In this document: piece by piece, positions 12,151-21,040 of the stretch | Layout: each line of letters opens with the position of its first letter | How positions within the stretch are numbered: position 1 is the first letter of the stretch | NCBI GenBank assembly: GCA_017303975.1 | Contig: JAFLBG010000015.1 | Location: forward strand, 1 to 64,000 | Direction of reading: 5' to 3' | DNA from: Bacteroidota bacterium | Lineage (GTDB): Bacteria > Bacteroidota > Bacteroidia > JAFLBG01 | Length of the DNA: 64,000 nucleotides | Notes under the pieces: generated by a model | What the model was told of the DNA's origin: nothing | What the model saw: the letters and a program-made list of their open reading frames with translations, nothing else | The model's database searches: none | Translations under genes and position numbers: made by a program

Positions 12151-12855
12151 ATGAGTTTAAAGAAATATCTATACACTAAAAGGCAGCTATTTAGTAGATT
12201 TTTTGCATTAAAACTCTCTAGAGAAAGAGCATTTACCGCTTTGCAACTTATTATCAAAACATTGCAATCGAATAAATATCTTCCTGAAAAAATTATTGCA
12301 TTAGAAGTGTTTGGCTTTATTGGAACCAGCACTTCCTTAGATTATGCAGAGCTAACCGACTACCTAGAACTATGGGAAATTGACCCGTACTATGCAAAAC
12401 AGGCTCAAAAAATAAATCCAAACGCTAAAGTAATATGCGGAGATAGTGTTGAGGCTATTGCAAATGGAAAGCTATTGCGAGATGATTATAATTTTTTAGT
12501 GATAGACTCCAATATTTCTTCTGCCTTAAATGATGGCAGCTACGAAAGTTTTGGAGTCTTTGAAAATTCATTAAAATACCTAGCAAAAAAATCTGTCGTA
12601 ATTGTAACTATCTATAATAATCTAGAAGCTTTTGCCAAACTATATAACACATCTGTTAATCAATTAGACGCGAATTGGATTACAGCACGAAAAACATTTT
12701 ATGGACTAGACAATGTAATTAATGCCCGTGGCACAGACTATCTAATTTCTTTCGAAAAAATAATTGCAAAAAATAATTTTCAATTAATTCAAAGTCAGTT
12801 TATAAGTCGCAATAACTGTGTGGGGTTTGGCGTATTTGTACTGGATAAAAAATAG
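12151..12855 (+). CDS. Putative class I SAM-dependent methyltransferase-like protein
   Basis: The protein has 234 aa. I do not recognise a named family, but the order of elements fits a Rossmann-type methyltransferase. A hydrophobic strand with a Gly-rich turn (IALEVFGFIGTSTS, about 48-61) is followed by a second strand ending in an acidic residue (LELWEIDP, about 72-79), then VICGDSVEAI (about 92-101) and NFLVIDSN (about 112-119). Motif I is degenerate (GFIGTST rather than GxGxG). There is no signal peptide or membrane segment. It follows gmd on the same strand, so modification of a sugar or glycan is possible, but this is inference from position only. Confidence 0.55.
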   Translation: MSLKKYLYTKRQLFSRFFALKLSRERAFTALQLIIKTLQSNKYLPEKIIALEVFGFIGTSTSLDYAELTDYLELWEIDPYYAKQAQKINPNAKVICGDSVEAIANGKLLRDDYNFLVIDSNISSALNDGSYESFGVFENSLKYLAKKSVVIVTIYNNLEAFAKLYNTSVNQLDANWITARKTFYGLDNVINARGTDYLISFEKIIAKNNFQLIQSQFISRNNCVGFGVFVLDKK

Positions 12856-12931
12856 TTCCTTTTTAAAAAGTAGTCCCTCCTTACATAGGCGCTAAATCAA
12901 CAAAATTTTATCTGTGTTAAACTAAACTCCT

Positions 12932-12983
12932 TCTACAAATTAAATAGCGCCTTCAACTCCGTTGCATCATTAGGTTTCATTTT
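12932..12983 (+). repeat. 52-bp direct repeat, copy 1: displaced 3' end of the thioesterase gene
   Basis: It matches 14615-14666 at 51 of 52 bases, with an offset of 1683 bp. Read on the minus strand it encodes KMKPNDATELKALFNL plus the stop codon, the exact C-terminus of the thioesterase at 14616-15128. The single difference (12960 against 14643) is synonymous, ACG for ACA. This copy has no upstream gene body, so it is a detached tail. Confidence 0.93.
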
Positions 12984-13276
12984 CGAATAGTATGATTGAA
13001 GCTGTAATAAAGCAAATTAAATATCGATTTTTAAAGTTGAAAGTCTTTAAAGATAGAGGAGAGCTATTGACTGCCATAGACAATACGGTTGAACAGTATA
13101 ACAATCGCCCTAAACAAATTCACTTTGCCAATACACCGCTTGAAGTATTGGGTGGTGTAGAAATTGATTTCGCTGAAATGAGACAGAATAATGAGCAAGC
13201 GAGAAAAGACAGATTGGAGGAGAATAGAAATTTTAAATGCCTCAAGATGATTTATACAACTTTTCACAAGGAATAA
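12974..13276 (+). pseudogene. Transposase remnant (DDE integrase core, C-terminal part)
   Basis: The reading frame is open from 12974 and reads VSFSNSMIEAVIKQIKYRF, which continues through YNNRPKQIHFANTPLEVLGG. This is the end of an rve-type integrase domain as in IS3/IS481-like transposases: SNSMIEA carries the last catalytic Glu, and YNxxRPH-like NNRPKQIHFANTPLE closes the domain. The two catalytic Asp residues and everything before are missing, so it cannot be active. Translation could begin at the ATG at 12992 (94 aa), but that is only the tail. Its 5' edge merges with the thioesterase-tail repeat through the shared bases around 12976-12983, which looks like a microhomology junction. Confidence 0.8.
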
Positions 13277-13605
13277 GCAGTTTTAAATTGCAATGTAGTT
13301 TTAGCGTGAAGTTACAAACTGCATCCAGCATTTTTCATAAACTGCAAAAGTGCGCAAAAAAGCCCGTTTTTGCAGTTCAATCTTTGGAATTTTAAAGAAT
13401 TCGTGAAATTAGTTTATGGATTCTCCATTGTCAATAACGGAAGCCAAACCACACAACAAGATATTTTTGTATATTTAATATTGTAAAAAACAATGTTGGT
13501 AAAAGCACCTAATTTCAGGACACTTTAATGCAATAAAATAGGTTATTATATTCGTGATTAACACCCAACATTCTTCACTCTTTATTATAACCGTAATTAA
13601 GTTTG
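13277..13605. other. Non-coding gap with an inverted repeat
   Basis: No gene is supported here. AACTGCAAAA (13340-13349) and TTTTGCAGTT (13368-13377) form a perfect 10-bp inverted repeat around an 18-nt spacer. It could be a terminator-like hairpin or part of an insertion-sequence end. Around 13514-13527 the sequence CTAATTTCAGGACA ends in CA and resembles an IS right end, but no partner end is present in the window. Confidence 0.4.
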
Positions 13606-14460
13606 ATGAATTTTAAAAATATAAAACAAAAAGTAAAATTATTTTCTAAAGAAAAAGGGTTAAATTTTAGGTTTAATTATGAGCAGAGAAATGATTATGT
13701 ATATTATGATGATTTTGTAGTAGATATATATTGGATACAAGATGGAATAAGCTATAATATAGCAGTTTATCAAGATTACATTGACGATAAAAAAAACTCT
13801 TGGACATTATGCTGTGTAGCACATTCCACTAAAGAAGATAAAAGATTTCACACAACCAAAACCTATGTTTCGGGCAAATCAATAGAGTTTATTTCACAAA
13901 GGCTTACACCCCTGCTAAACGAAAGCTATAACTACATAACAAGCCTTAGCCCAAAAGAACTCATTACAGGAAATACAAAAGCGGAGGATTCCTATAATCA
14001 ATCTACATATATTAAAAGCTACCCACCTTGGGGAATTTATATGATACGCGAATTTATATGGTTAATACTTATTGGAGTACCCTACTTTGCTATTTCTAAA
14101 GTTGACAGTAAATACATCTTTAATTATTGGCTGATGGCTGTAGTTTTATTATTATTAATTATACTAAAGCATGCTCAGTTTTTCAGACGAATATGTGAGT
14201 TTCATTTTTACGAAAAAAAAATAACTATTAAATATATTTTTAGACTACCTAGAAAATATGAGATTGACATTAAAAACATTGAAGAAGTTTCATTTTTTGC
14301 AAATACAACTAGTTATGACTGGGGTAGTTCTTTTTATTTTATTTTTAAGAACGGAAAAAGAAAATTAGGATACATAGTTCACGATAAGCTTGAAAATTTT
14401 AGTCAATTACTTAGGTTAAACAAAATAAAAACCACAACTACCAATTATTCTCCATATTAG
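13606..14460 (+). CDS. Hypothetical membrane protein with a cytosolic C-terminal PH-like region
   Basis: The ATG at 13606 is chosen over the TTG one codon upstream, giving 284 aa. I do not recognise a family. The first 145 residues are soluble, rich in Tyr and Asp. Two membrane segments follow (FIWLILIGVPYFAI and YWLMAVVLLLLIIL, about 150-195). The tail reads CEFHFYEKKITIKYIFRLPRKYEI, then IEEVSFF and FYFIFKNGKRK, a strand pattern like bacterial PH or YdbT-type domains. It stands alone between the two thioesterase-tail repeats next to a dead transposase, so it was probably brought in or stranded by rearrangement. Its base composition is more A+T-rich than the flanking genes. Confidence 0.6.
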   Translation: MNFKNIKQKVKLFSKEKGLNFRFNYEQRNDYVYYDDFVVDIYWIQDGISYNIAVYQDYIDDKKNSWTLCCVAHSTKEDKRFHTTKTYVSGKSIEFISQRLTPLLNESYNYITSLSPKELITGNTKAEDSYNQSTYIKSYPPWGIYMIREFIWLILIGVPYFAISKVDSKYIFNYWLMAVVLLLLIILKHAQFFRRICEFHFYEKKITIKYIFRLPRKYEIDIKNIEEVSFFANTTSYDWGSSFYFIFKNGKRKLGYIVHDKLENFSQLLRLNKIKTTTTNYSPY

Positions 14461-14480
14461 CCCGACATAAATACTAATAA

Positions 14481-14500
14481 AATTACACTTTTTTGTAATT
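14481..14500 (+). terminator. Weak hairpin terminator after the orphan membrane protein
   Basis: AATTACA (14481-14487) pairs with TGTAATT (14494-14500) around a CTTTTT loop, 20 nt after the stop at 14460. The stem is A+T-rich and followed by only a short T run, so this is tentative. A second small inverted repeat (CACTTAA at 14550-14556, TTAAGTG at 14569-14575) lies further on. Confidence 0.3.
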
Positions 14501-14614
14501 GTTTCGCTTGAGAATATTTCGGTCCTTAGTTCTTGGGGTAGAGAAATCCCACTTAATGCAAAACGACTTTAAGTGTTTGCAAGGGAAACAGTATCTGTAG
14601 TAAGGCATTTTTTC

Positions 14615-14666
14615 TCTACAAATTAAATAGCGCCTTCAACTCTGTTGCATCATTAGGTTTCATTTT
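14615..14666 (+). repeat. 52-bp direct repeat, copy 2: 3' end of the intact thioesterase gene
   Basis: This copy is in place at the end of the thioesterase gene and matches 12932-12983 at 51 of 52 positions. The repeat boundary falls one base beyond the stop codon, so the duplicated unit is 16 sense codons plus the stop. Confidence 0.93.
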
Positions 14667-15128
14667 TCCTGCCAAAATTAAACTCAGTTGACGTCTGCGC
14701 AAAGCACCATCAAATCTGCTTTTCTCTTCTTCTGTTTCAGGCACAACTTGCGGAACAGGCAATGGAGAACCATTTTGATCTACCGCTACAAAAGTATATA
14801 TAGCTTCGTTACATTTTGTACGATCTCCGGTAACTGCATCTTCTACCCATACATCAATAAATATTTCCATAGAGGTATTGAAAGACCGTGAAACTTTTGC
14901 CTGAAGGGTAACAATACTCCCTAATTTGATAGCATGATTAAAAGAGACATTATTTACTGCTGCAGTAACCACCACACGCTTACACAATCTATGTGCAGCT
15001 ATAGCAGCACAAATATCCATCCAATGCAACAACCTTCCTCCGGCTAAATTCCCCAACGCATTGGTATCATTGGGCAAAACAAACTCTGTCATTATAGACA
15101 ACGTTTCTCGTATATATTTCGATTTCAT
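14616..15128 (-). CDS. Acyl-CoA thioesterase, hotdog fold
   Basis: The protein has 170 aa, start ATG at 15128. A single hotdog domain covers about residues 8-130. The motif LPNDTNALGNLAGGRLLHWMDICAAIAA contains the Asn and Asp region typical of YciA/ACOT-type acyl-CoA thioesterases, and VTAAVNNVSFNHAIKLGSIVTLQAKV follows. It hydrolyses acyl-CoA to free acid and CoA in the cytoplasm; chain-length preference cannot be read from sequence. The C-terminal 16 codons are duplicated 1.7 kb away (12932-12983). hemJ is divergent, 73 bp from the start. Confidence 0.88.
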   Translation of the reverse strand: MKSKYIRETLSIMTEFVLPNDTNALGNLAGGRLLHWMDICAAIAAHRLCKRVVVTAAVNNVSFNHAIKLGSIVTLQAKVSRSFNTSMEIFIDVWVEDAVTGDRTKCNEAIYTFVAVDQNGSPLPVPQVVPETEEEKSRFDGALRRRQLSLILAGKMKPNDATELKALFNL

Positions 15129-15201
15129 AATATAGTTTTGGTTACAGTAAAATAGGAAGATTTTTTGAGACTATCTGTTAGATAACTTGTAACTTTACAA
15201 T

Positions 15202-15729
15202 ATGTTATACATCAAGGCTCTTCATATTATTTTCATAGTAACTTGGTTTGCGGGCTTGTTCTACATTGTACGACTTTTTGTGTACCACAGAGAAGCGCAA
15301 GAAAAACCCGAACTAGAAAAAAACATACTATCCGAACAATTTAAAATTATGCAACGTAGATTATGGTATGGCATTACATGGCCATCCGCCATTTTCACGT
15401 TTATTTTTGGCCCGTGGTTAGTATATGAAAATCCAGTGTTTTTGTATCAAGCTTATTTTATTGTAAAGCTATTGTTTGTTTTTGCATTAGGAATCTATCA
15501 TGTGTATTGCCACAAAATATTTAAAGAAGCACAAAAAGATATATTCCCTCTAAGTTCCTTTAAACTCAGAATATTGAATGAGGTGGCAAGTATATTACTT
15601 GTGGCCATTGTTTTTTTAATTGTGGTGAAAAGCAACTCCGGACTGCTCTGGCTGCTCATAGGCATTGTAGCACTTGTGGCGGCAATGTATATTGCTATTC
15701 AAATTTACAAGAAAAAACGTTCGGAATAA
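15202..15729 (+). CDS. hemJ: HemJ-type protoporphyrinogen IX oxidase
   Basis: The protein has 175 aa and four to five membrane segments. The N-terminus IKALHIIFIVTWFAGLFYIVRLFVYH carries the conserved His residues of HemJ (UPF0093), and QRRLWYGITWPS is another family signature. HemJ oxidises protoporphyrinogen IX to protoporphyrin IX in the inner membrane, the next-to-last step of haem synthesis, in organisms lacking HemG and HemY. The C-terminal extra helix (SGLLWLLIGIVALVAAMYIA) makes it slightly longer than typical. It converges with yraN, with 11 bp between the stops. Confidence 0.9.
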   Translation: MLYIKALHIIFIVTWFAGLFYIVRLFVYHREAQEKPELEKNILSEQFKIMQRRLWYGITWPSAIFTFIFGPWLVYENPVFLYQAYFIVKLLFVFALGIYHVYCHKIFKEAQKDIFPLSSFKLRILNEVASILLVAIVFLIVVKSNSGLLWLLIGIVALVAAMYIAIQIYKKKRSE

Positions 15730-15740
15730 TTTTTAAAAAG

Positions 15741-16106
15741 CTACCATCTTGGCATAAATGCATTTTCGATATGTTCTACCTTTTGCCCCTGATTGTTTGA
15801 AATAACAGTAACAATATCAAACCTAAATTCTTTATCTGCATTTACAGATTGCATGTAGTAATTTGCAGCTTGTATCAAATTTCGTTGTTTTGTTTTATCC
15901 ACAAAGCTCTCCGGGGCTCCTAGCGCTGCAGTTTTTCGTGTTTTAACTTCTACAAAAACAATTTCTGTTTTTGTTTCGCAAATAATATCAACTTCGTATT
16001 GCTTTACTCTCCAGTTTTTATGGGCAACTTTATATCCTTTTCTTTCTAAAAATTCAGCAGCAATTACCTCGCCTTTATCACCAATATGTTTGGGTGTTAC
16101 TTCCAT
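15741..16106 (-). CDS. yraN: YraN family protein (UPF0102, nuclease-fold)
   Basis: The protein has 121 aa, the normal length. The PD-(D/E)XK pattern is complete: GDKGEVIAAEFLERKGY, NWRVKQYEVDIICE and FVEVKTRK. The family has a restriction-endonuclease-like fold, and its role is not settled; a link with DNA uptake or repair has been proposed. The start overlaps the end of the upstream membrane-protein gene by 10 bp, which points to cotranscription and translational coupling. Confidence 0.9.
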   Translation of the reverse strand: MEVTPKHIGDKGEVIAAEFLERKGYKVAHKNWRVKQYEVDIICETKTEIVFVEVKTRKTAALGAPESFVDKTKQRNLIQAANYYMQSVNADKEFRFDIVTVISNNQGQKVEHIENAFMPRW

Positions 16107-17233
16107 AACAAATAATATTCAAAATTAAAACTAACAAAAAAATTAACAACCAACATTGCAACAACTCCTACTAAAAAAACCTGCTCTACAGCCTTATTAT
16201 TCATTGTCTTTGCCAAATCAAACAATACCAAAGCAAACAGGATATAGTAAAACAAAGCTGTTCTATCCACTAAATATTTTACATCAAAAAAGAGAGAAGT
16301 AAGAATATTTATAAGTACTGTAGCGCCTGCTAGCAAAACAATTGCAGGAACACCTTTTTCTTTAATTGCGGAAACAACCACAAATGCACTACTAGAAAGA
16401 AAAAAAATCTTTATAACTAGTTGAACAAAATTAGGGTAAGAAGCTCCATAAAAACTTTTGAAAACAATGGAATTAATGGTATCGAACCAAAAACCAGTAT
16501 TGCCACCATAAAACAAACTACCATTGGCTTTCAGGTTAATCAAATTATATACTACGTAAATTAAAAAAGCAATACTGCTTACAAACCAAGTAAACACTAA
16601 TTTTTTTTCTGAATGGTGAAATGTAAATTTATTTCTGATTAAAATAAACACCCCCAAAACATTCATGGATACACATGTATATAACATCGATAAATTTGCC
16701 AAACAAGCCAATTGAATTAATATACTGGCAAGAAAAAAATATATAATTGTCTTTTTTCCTGTAATAAACAATAGAAAAAAATAAATACTCCATATTAACA
16801 AGGCGAAAGATATACCATAGCCTCTACACAAGCCAAAAAAATCAAGTAAAAATGGATTTACAATAAACAAACAAGACCATAAAACACTTCTATAATCTGC
16901 TATATAGAGCCGAACTATTTTATTTACACCCAAACAATAAAACAAAAATGCTATTATGTTAGGAATACGAATTACAAACGTTGAGAACCCCAATAGCTTA
17001 GCAACAAGCCAACTCAACCACACGTTGAGCAAATGAAAATTAGCCGACATTAAATCAAATTTCCTGAGCAACAAAATATCTTTTAAAAGATATTCGTTCA
17101 GCGTATAAGATTCGTCCCAGGTAATTGGAATAACAAATGCTCTAATTGCTATATACAAAAAGAAAAAGAGAGCCATTACACCAATAACGCCCTCTTCGAA
17201 AGAAAAATTTATTTTTTTTGAATGCTTAGTCAA
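16097..17233 (-). CDS. GT39-like polytopic membrane protein (putative glycosyltransferase)
   Basis: The protein has 378 aa with about ten membrane segments. The first periplasmic loop contains TWDESYTLNEY, an Asp-Glu pair placed as in GT39/ArnT-like enzymes that use lipid-linked sugars, and the following NFHLLNVWLSWLVAKLLGFSTF resembles the second conserved region. It is shorter than typical GT39 proteins (450-550 aa). The start is a TTG at 17233, inside the end of scoB (8-bp overlap), and the next gene yraN overlaps its end. Substrate is unknown. Inference rests on topology and the Asp-Glu motif. Confidence 0.6.
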   Translation of the reverse strand: MTKHSKKINFSFEEGVIGVMALFFFLYIAIRAFVIPITWDESYTLNEYLLKDILLLRKFDLMSANFHLLNVWLSWLVAKLLGFSTFVIRIPNIIAFLFYCLGVNKIVRLYIADYRSVLWSCLFIVNPFLLDFFGLCRGYGISFALLIWSIYFFLLFITGKKTIIYFFLASILIQLACLANLSMLYTCVSMNVLGVFILIRNKFTFHHSEKKLVFTWFVSSIAFLIYVVYNLINLKANGSLFYGGNTGFWFDTINSIVFKSFYGASYPNFVQLVIKIFFLSSSAFVVVSAIKEKGVPAIVLLAGATVLINILTSLFFDVKYLVDRTALFYYILFALVLFDLAKTMNNKAVEQVFLVGVVAMLVVNFFVSFNFEYYLLWK

Positions 17234-17882
17234 TTTTCATTTCAGGTATATCCCCCTCCACTACGAGCTTTCCTGCTGTTGCGTTTCTTATTTGCTCAAC
17301 CGAAACACCCGGTGCGCGCTCTATCAATTTAAACCCTTGTGATGTAACATCAATAACTGCTAATTCAGTAACAATACGTTTTACACACTTTAGGCCGGTA
17401 ATAGGCAAATCGCATTTAGGAAGTAATTTCGACTCTCCTGCTTTATTTACATGTTGCATAGCCACAATAATATTTTTTGCCGATGCCACCAAATCCATTG
17501 CGCCTCCCATTCCTTTCACCATTTTTCCGGGAATCTTCCAGTTTGCTATATCACCTTGTTCGCTTACCTCCATGGCCCCAAGTACTGTTAAATGAACTTT
17601 TCCGGATCGAATCATTCCAAAGCTCATTGCCGAATCAAAAAAAGCAGAACCTTTAATGGTAGTAATTGTTTGCTTCCCGGCATTTATCAAATCCGGATTC
17701 TCTTCTCCTTCAAAAGGAAAGGGACCAATTCCCAACAATCCATTCTCCGACTGCAACACCACATTCATTCCTTGCGGTATATAGTTTGCAACTAGTGTAG
17801 GGATACCAATACCAAGGTTTACATAGTATCCATCTTTCAGTTCCTGTGCAATTCTTTTTGCTATTCCTATTTTATCTAACAT
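17226..17882 (-). CDS. scoB: 3-oxoacid CoA-transferase subunit B
   Basis: The protein has 218 aa and matches the B subunit of succinyl-CoA:3-ketoacid CoA-transferase. The catalytic Glu lies in SENGLLGIGPFP, and the start region IAKRIAQELKDGYYVNLGIGIPTLVANYIP is typical. With subunit A it moves CoA from succinyl-CoA to acetoacetate or a related acid, which feeds ketone or butanoate metabolism. The gene follows scoA with a 68-bp gap and is followed by an overlapping membrane-protein gene. Confidence 0.95.
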   Translation of the reverse strand: MLDKIGIAKRIAQELKDGYYVNLGIGIPTLVANYIPQGMNVVLQSENGLLGIGPFPFEGEENPDLINAGKQTITTIKGSAFFDSAMSFGMIRSGKVHLTVLGAMEVSEQGDIANWKIPGKMVKGMGGAMDLVASAKNIIVAMQHVNKAGESKLLPKCDLPITGLKCVKRIVTELAVIDVTSQGFKLIERAPGVSVEQIRNATAGKLVVEGDIPEMKID

Positions 17883-17950
17883 TATAGTTGATTGTTTTTT
17901 GATTTACACTAAATCTAACAACGGCTCCAAACCTATTCAAGGAGGGCTTT

Positions 17951-18649
17951 CTAGCTTTTTTTTCTTATCGTGCGTTGTTCAATTCTTTTCTCGTAATCCA
18001 CACCTTGAAATATACGATGAACGTAAATACCTGGAGTATGAATATGATCAGGATCTAATTCTCCAACAGGAACTAATTGCTCTACCTCTGCAATAGTTAT
18101 TTTACCTGCCATTGCCATCAATGGATTAAAGTTCCTTGCCGTTTCCTTAAAAATTAAATTGCCGTGAGCATCGCCTTTCCAAGCTTTTACAATCGCAAAA
18201 TCAGCATCAAATGCATGTTCAAGTAAATAATCTTTTCCATTAAAACTTCTGACTTCCTTACCCTCTGCGACTTCTGTACCTACCCCAGCTGGAGTAAATA
18301 CAGCAGGCATTCCATAGCCGGCAGCCATACAGCGTGTAGCTAAAGTTCCTTGCGGAATTAATTCAACTTCCAATTCGCCACTTAGTAACTGTCGTTCAAA
18401 TTCTGCATTCTCGCCCACGTAAGAGGAAATCATTTTTTTTACTTGATGTCCTTTCAACATCAATCCAATTCCAAAATCATCAACACCTGCATTGTTGGAA
18501 ATACAAGTTAAATTCTTAACCCCTTTCTTTACCAATGCTGCAATGCAGTTCTCCGGTATGCCGCACAAACCAAAACCTCCAAGCATGAGCACCATCCCAT
18601 CCTGTATATCTTTTATTGCTTCTTCTGCATTTGTTACTGTTTTATTCAT
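17951..18649 (-). CDS. scoA: 3-oxoacid CoA-transferase subunit A
   Basis: The protein has 232 aa. The CoA-binding loop [11 protein letters not shown] and the [16 protein letters not shown] segment mark the A subunit of the SCOT family. [20 protein letters not shown] is also conserved. It forms the heteromer with the product of scoB, next on the same strand. The adjacent penicillin-binding protein gene ends upstream of it and is functionally unrelated. Confidence 0.95.
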   Translation of the reverse strand: MNKTVTNAEEAIKDIQDGMVLMLGGFGLCGIPENCIAALVKKGVKNLTCISNNAGVDDFGIGLMLKGHQVKKMISSYVGENAEFERQLLSGELEVELIPQGTLATRCMAAGYGMPAVFTPAGVGTEVAEGKEVRSFNGKDYLLEHAFDADFAIVKAWKGDAHGNLIFKETARNFNPLMAMAGKITIAEVEQLVPVGELDPDHIHTPGIYVHRIFQGVDYEKRIEQRTIRKKS

Positions 18650-18703
18650 TCCTTCAATTATTTATGTACTAAATTTTGTGATTTATATTTCTAACTAAAA
18701 GCA

Positions 18704-20950
18704 CTATTTATCAAATTCAAAAGGATCGTAATCATCACTGGTATCCATCTCTCTATCGTATTTACTGCAGTCCATTTCTATATCAAGTTTTTTCTGTGGT
18801 TTATCAAAATCACCTTGAGATACTTTTAATTTTTTATCGGCATATACTTTCTGAAAAAATTTAGCCCAAATAGGCAATGCCATACTTGCGCCCTGCCCTT
18901 GGTCGGTTGAATTAAAATGTACACTTCTATCTTCAGCTCCAACCCAACAACCTGCAACGATATCGGGAGTAAGCCCCATAAACCAACCATCGGAGTTGTT
19001 TTGGGTAGTACCAGTTTTACCGGCAATAGGAGAATTTAATTTGTATTTGTAACGCAAACGCACGCCTGTTCCATATTGTACAACACCTTTCATAAGAGAT
19101 AACATTACATACGCTTTTTCTTCGCTCATCACTTCTTCGGTATTCGGAATAAACTCTTGCAACACCCTGCCATTCTTATCTTCTATACGAGTAACGAAAA
19201 TTGGCTCTGTCCAACGTCCTTTGTTGGCAAAAGTACTATTAGCTCCAACCATCTCAAACACAGATATATCTGCTGTTCCCAAACAGATTGATGGCACGGG
19301 GTCTATTGTACTTGTAACACCCATTCGGTGCACAAAATCAACAACAGCTTTTGGCCCAAATTGCTTCATGATATAAGCTGTTACAAAATTTATGGAGCGA
19401 GCCAATGCAAATTGCAATGTTACCATTTTCCCATTGTCCTTGTCATCCGAGTTAGAAGGAGTCCATTGTTTATCATCGTACGTAATAGTTACAGGAACAT
19501 TCGGCACTCTATAACATGGAGAATATCCTTCTTGAATTGCAAGAGCATAAATAAATGGTTTAAATGTTGAACCTACCTGACGTTTGCTCTCTTTTACATG
19601 GTCGTACTTAAAATGTTTATGATTAATGCCGCCCACCCAAGCCTTGATATATCCCGTTTGTGGATCCATAGCCATAAAACCTGTTTGCAAAATACTTTTA
19701 GCGTATTTTATTGAATCCCACGGACTCATAATAGTATCCTTCTCGCCTTTCCATGTAAATATTTTCATTTTTATAGGTGCATTAAATACCAAATTGATAG
19801 AATCTTCGGGCATGCTTGCAATTTTAAGAACTCGATATCTTTCGGAGCGCTTAACAGCCATTTTCATTATTTGCTCTATTTCCTTTTTATTTACATTCCA
19901 TGCAAAAGGTGCATTTTTTTTGCGCTTACAATCTTTAAAAAACAATTCTTGAATATCTGCCATGTGCTCTGACACAGCTTCTTCGGCATATTTTTGCATA
20001 CGAGAATTGATGGTAGTATAAATTCTCAGTCCATCTCTGTACACATCGTACTCTGTCCCATCAGGTTTTTTATTTTCCTTACACCAATTTTTCAGAAACT
20101 TATCGCGCAAATGCTCTCTAAAATAAGTAGCCAACCCCTCGTTGTGTCCTTCGGGTTTAAACTCCAATCCTAGAGGTAATGCTTTTAGCGAATCGTATTG
20201 TTGTCTATTTAAATAACCATAATTGTGCATCTGAAACAACACCACATTTCTTCTTTCTTGCGTACGCTCTGGCCGTCTGATAGGATTAAACAAAGCTGGA
20301 TTTTTAGCCATACCAACCAACATTGCTGATTGCTCAATACGCAACGAATCCGGAGTTGAATTAAAATAAATCTGAGCTGCAGATTTTATACCAACTGCAT
20401 TATTAATAAAATCGAACTTATTTAAATACATGGTTAAAATTTCATCCTTCGTGTACTGCCTCTCTAGTTTTACGGCAATAACCCATTCTTTAAATTTGCG
20501 CACAGCCAAGCTCAATTTAGACGCATTCTTCTCACGCGGAAAAAGCATTTTTGCCAATTGCTGTGTTATGGTGCTTCCTCCTCCCGAACTTTGATCGCCA
20601 CCAATAACCGTTTTTACCAAAACTCTTAACAAGCCTCGTCCGTCAATGCCGGAATGACTGTAAAAACGAATGTCTTCAGTAGCAATTAAGGCATTTATCA
20701 TATTCGTATCTAAATCCTTAAACCTAATATTTACACGGTTCTCGGCATAATACTTGCCTAGCAGCTTCATGTCTGATGAATATATTTCTGAAGCTAAATT
20801 ATTCTTTGGGTTTTGAAGTTCCGAAATAGAAGGCAACGGCCCAAGCCACCCCATTGCTACAAACGTAACCAACAGAAATAGCAGCAAAATTGGGCTTATG
20901 AGAATAAGCCACGCATACTTCTTAATTTTATTTCCTTTTTTACTTGCCAA
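18704..20950 (-). CDS. mrcA: Class A penicillin-binding protein 1A (glycosyltransferase/transpeptidase)
   Basis: The protein has 748 aa. A basic start and one membrane anchor (about 11-34) precede the GT51 domain with catalytic Glu E92 (ATEDIRFYSHSGIDGRG) and GGGSTITQQLAK. The transpeptidase domain has S461-T-F-K464 (GSTFKP), an SIN triad (ARSINF) and KTGT (AGKTGTTQNNSD). The tail is acidic (YDREMDTSDDYDPFEFDK). It polymerises and cross-links peptidoglycan at the outer face of the inner membrane. The start is TTG at 20950; it is needed to keep the basic stretch in front of the anchor and no ATG is near. The symbol follows the E. coli PBP1A name by family only. Confidence 0.94.
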   Translation of the reverse strand: MASKKGNKIKKYAWLILISPILLLFLLVTFVAMGWLGPLPSISELQNPKNNLASEIYSSDMKLLGKYYAENRVNIRFKDLDTNMINALIATEDIRFYSHSGIDGRGLLRVLVKTVIGGDQSSGGGSTITQQLAKMLFPREKNASKLSLAVRKFKEWVIAVKLERQYTKDEILTMYLNKFDFINNAVGIKSAAQIYFNSTPDSLRIEQSAMLVGMAKNPALFNPIRRPERTQERRNVVLFQMHNYGYLNRQQYDSLKALPLGLEFKPEGHNEGLATYFREHLRDKFLKNWCKENKKPDGTEYDVYRDGLRIYTTINSRMQKYAEEAVSEHMADIQELFFKDCKRKKNAPFAWNVNKKEIEQIMKMAVKRSERYRVLKIASMPEDSINLVFNAPIKMKIFTWKGEKDTIMSPWDSIKYAKSILQTGFMAMDPQTGYIKAWVGGINHKHFKYDHVKESKRQVGSTFKPFIYALAIQEGYSPCYRVPNVPVTITYDDKQWTPSNSDDKDNGKMVTLQFALARSINFVTAYIMKQFGPKAVVDFVHRMGVTSTIDPVPSICLGTADISVFEMVGANSTFANKGRWTEPIFVTRIEDKNGRVLQEFIPNTEEVMSEEKAYVMLSLMKGVVQYGTGVRLRYKYKLNSPIAGKTGTTQNNSDGWFMGLTPDIVAGCWVGAEDRSVHFNSTDQGQGASMALPIWAKFFQKVYADKKLKVSQGDFDKPQKKLDIEMDCSKYDREMDTSDDYDPFEFDK

Positions 20951-21040
20951 ACTATTGTGTATAATACGCTTAAAATTAATATTATTGGGAATACAATAAT
21001 GTTATTGCAATAAAAAAATATTAGTATATTAGAAGCTCAT

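Noticed and set aside
13514-13527. Insertion-sequence right end (CTAATTTCAGGACA)
   Set aside because: It lies 240 bp beyond the transposase stop, has no matching left end and no target-site repeat in the window.
13598-13605. TAAGTTTG box before the orphan membrane protein
   Set aside because: It abuts the ATG, so transcription would start inside the gene; likely chance.
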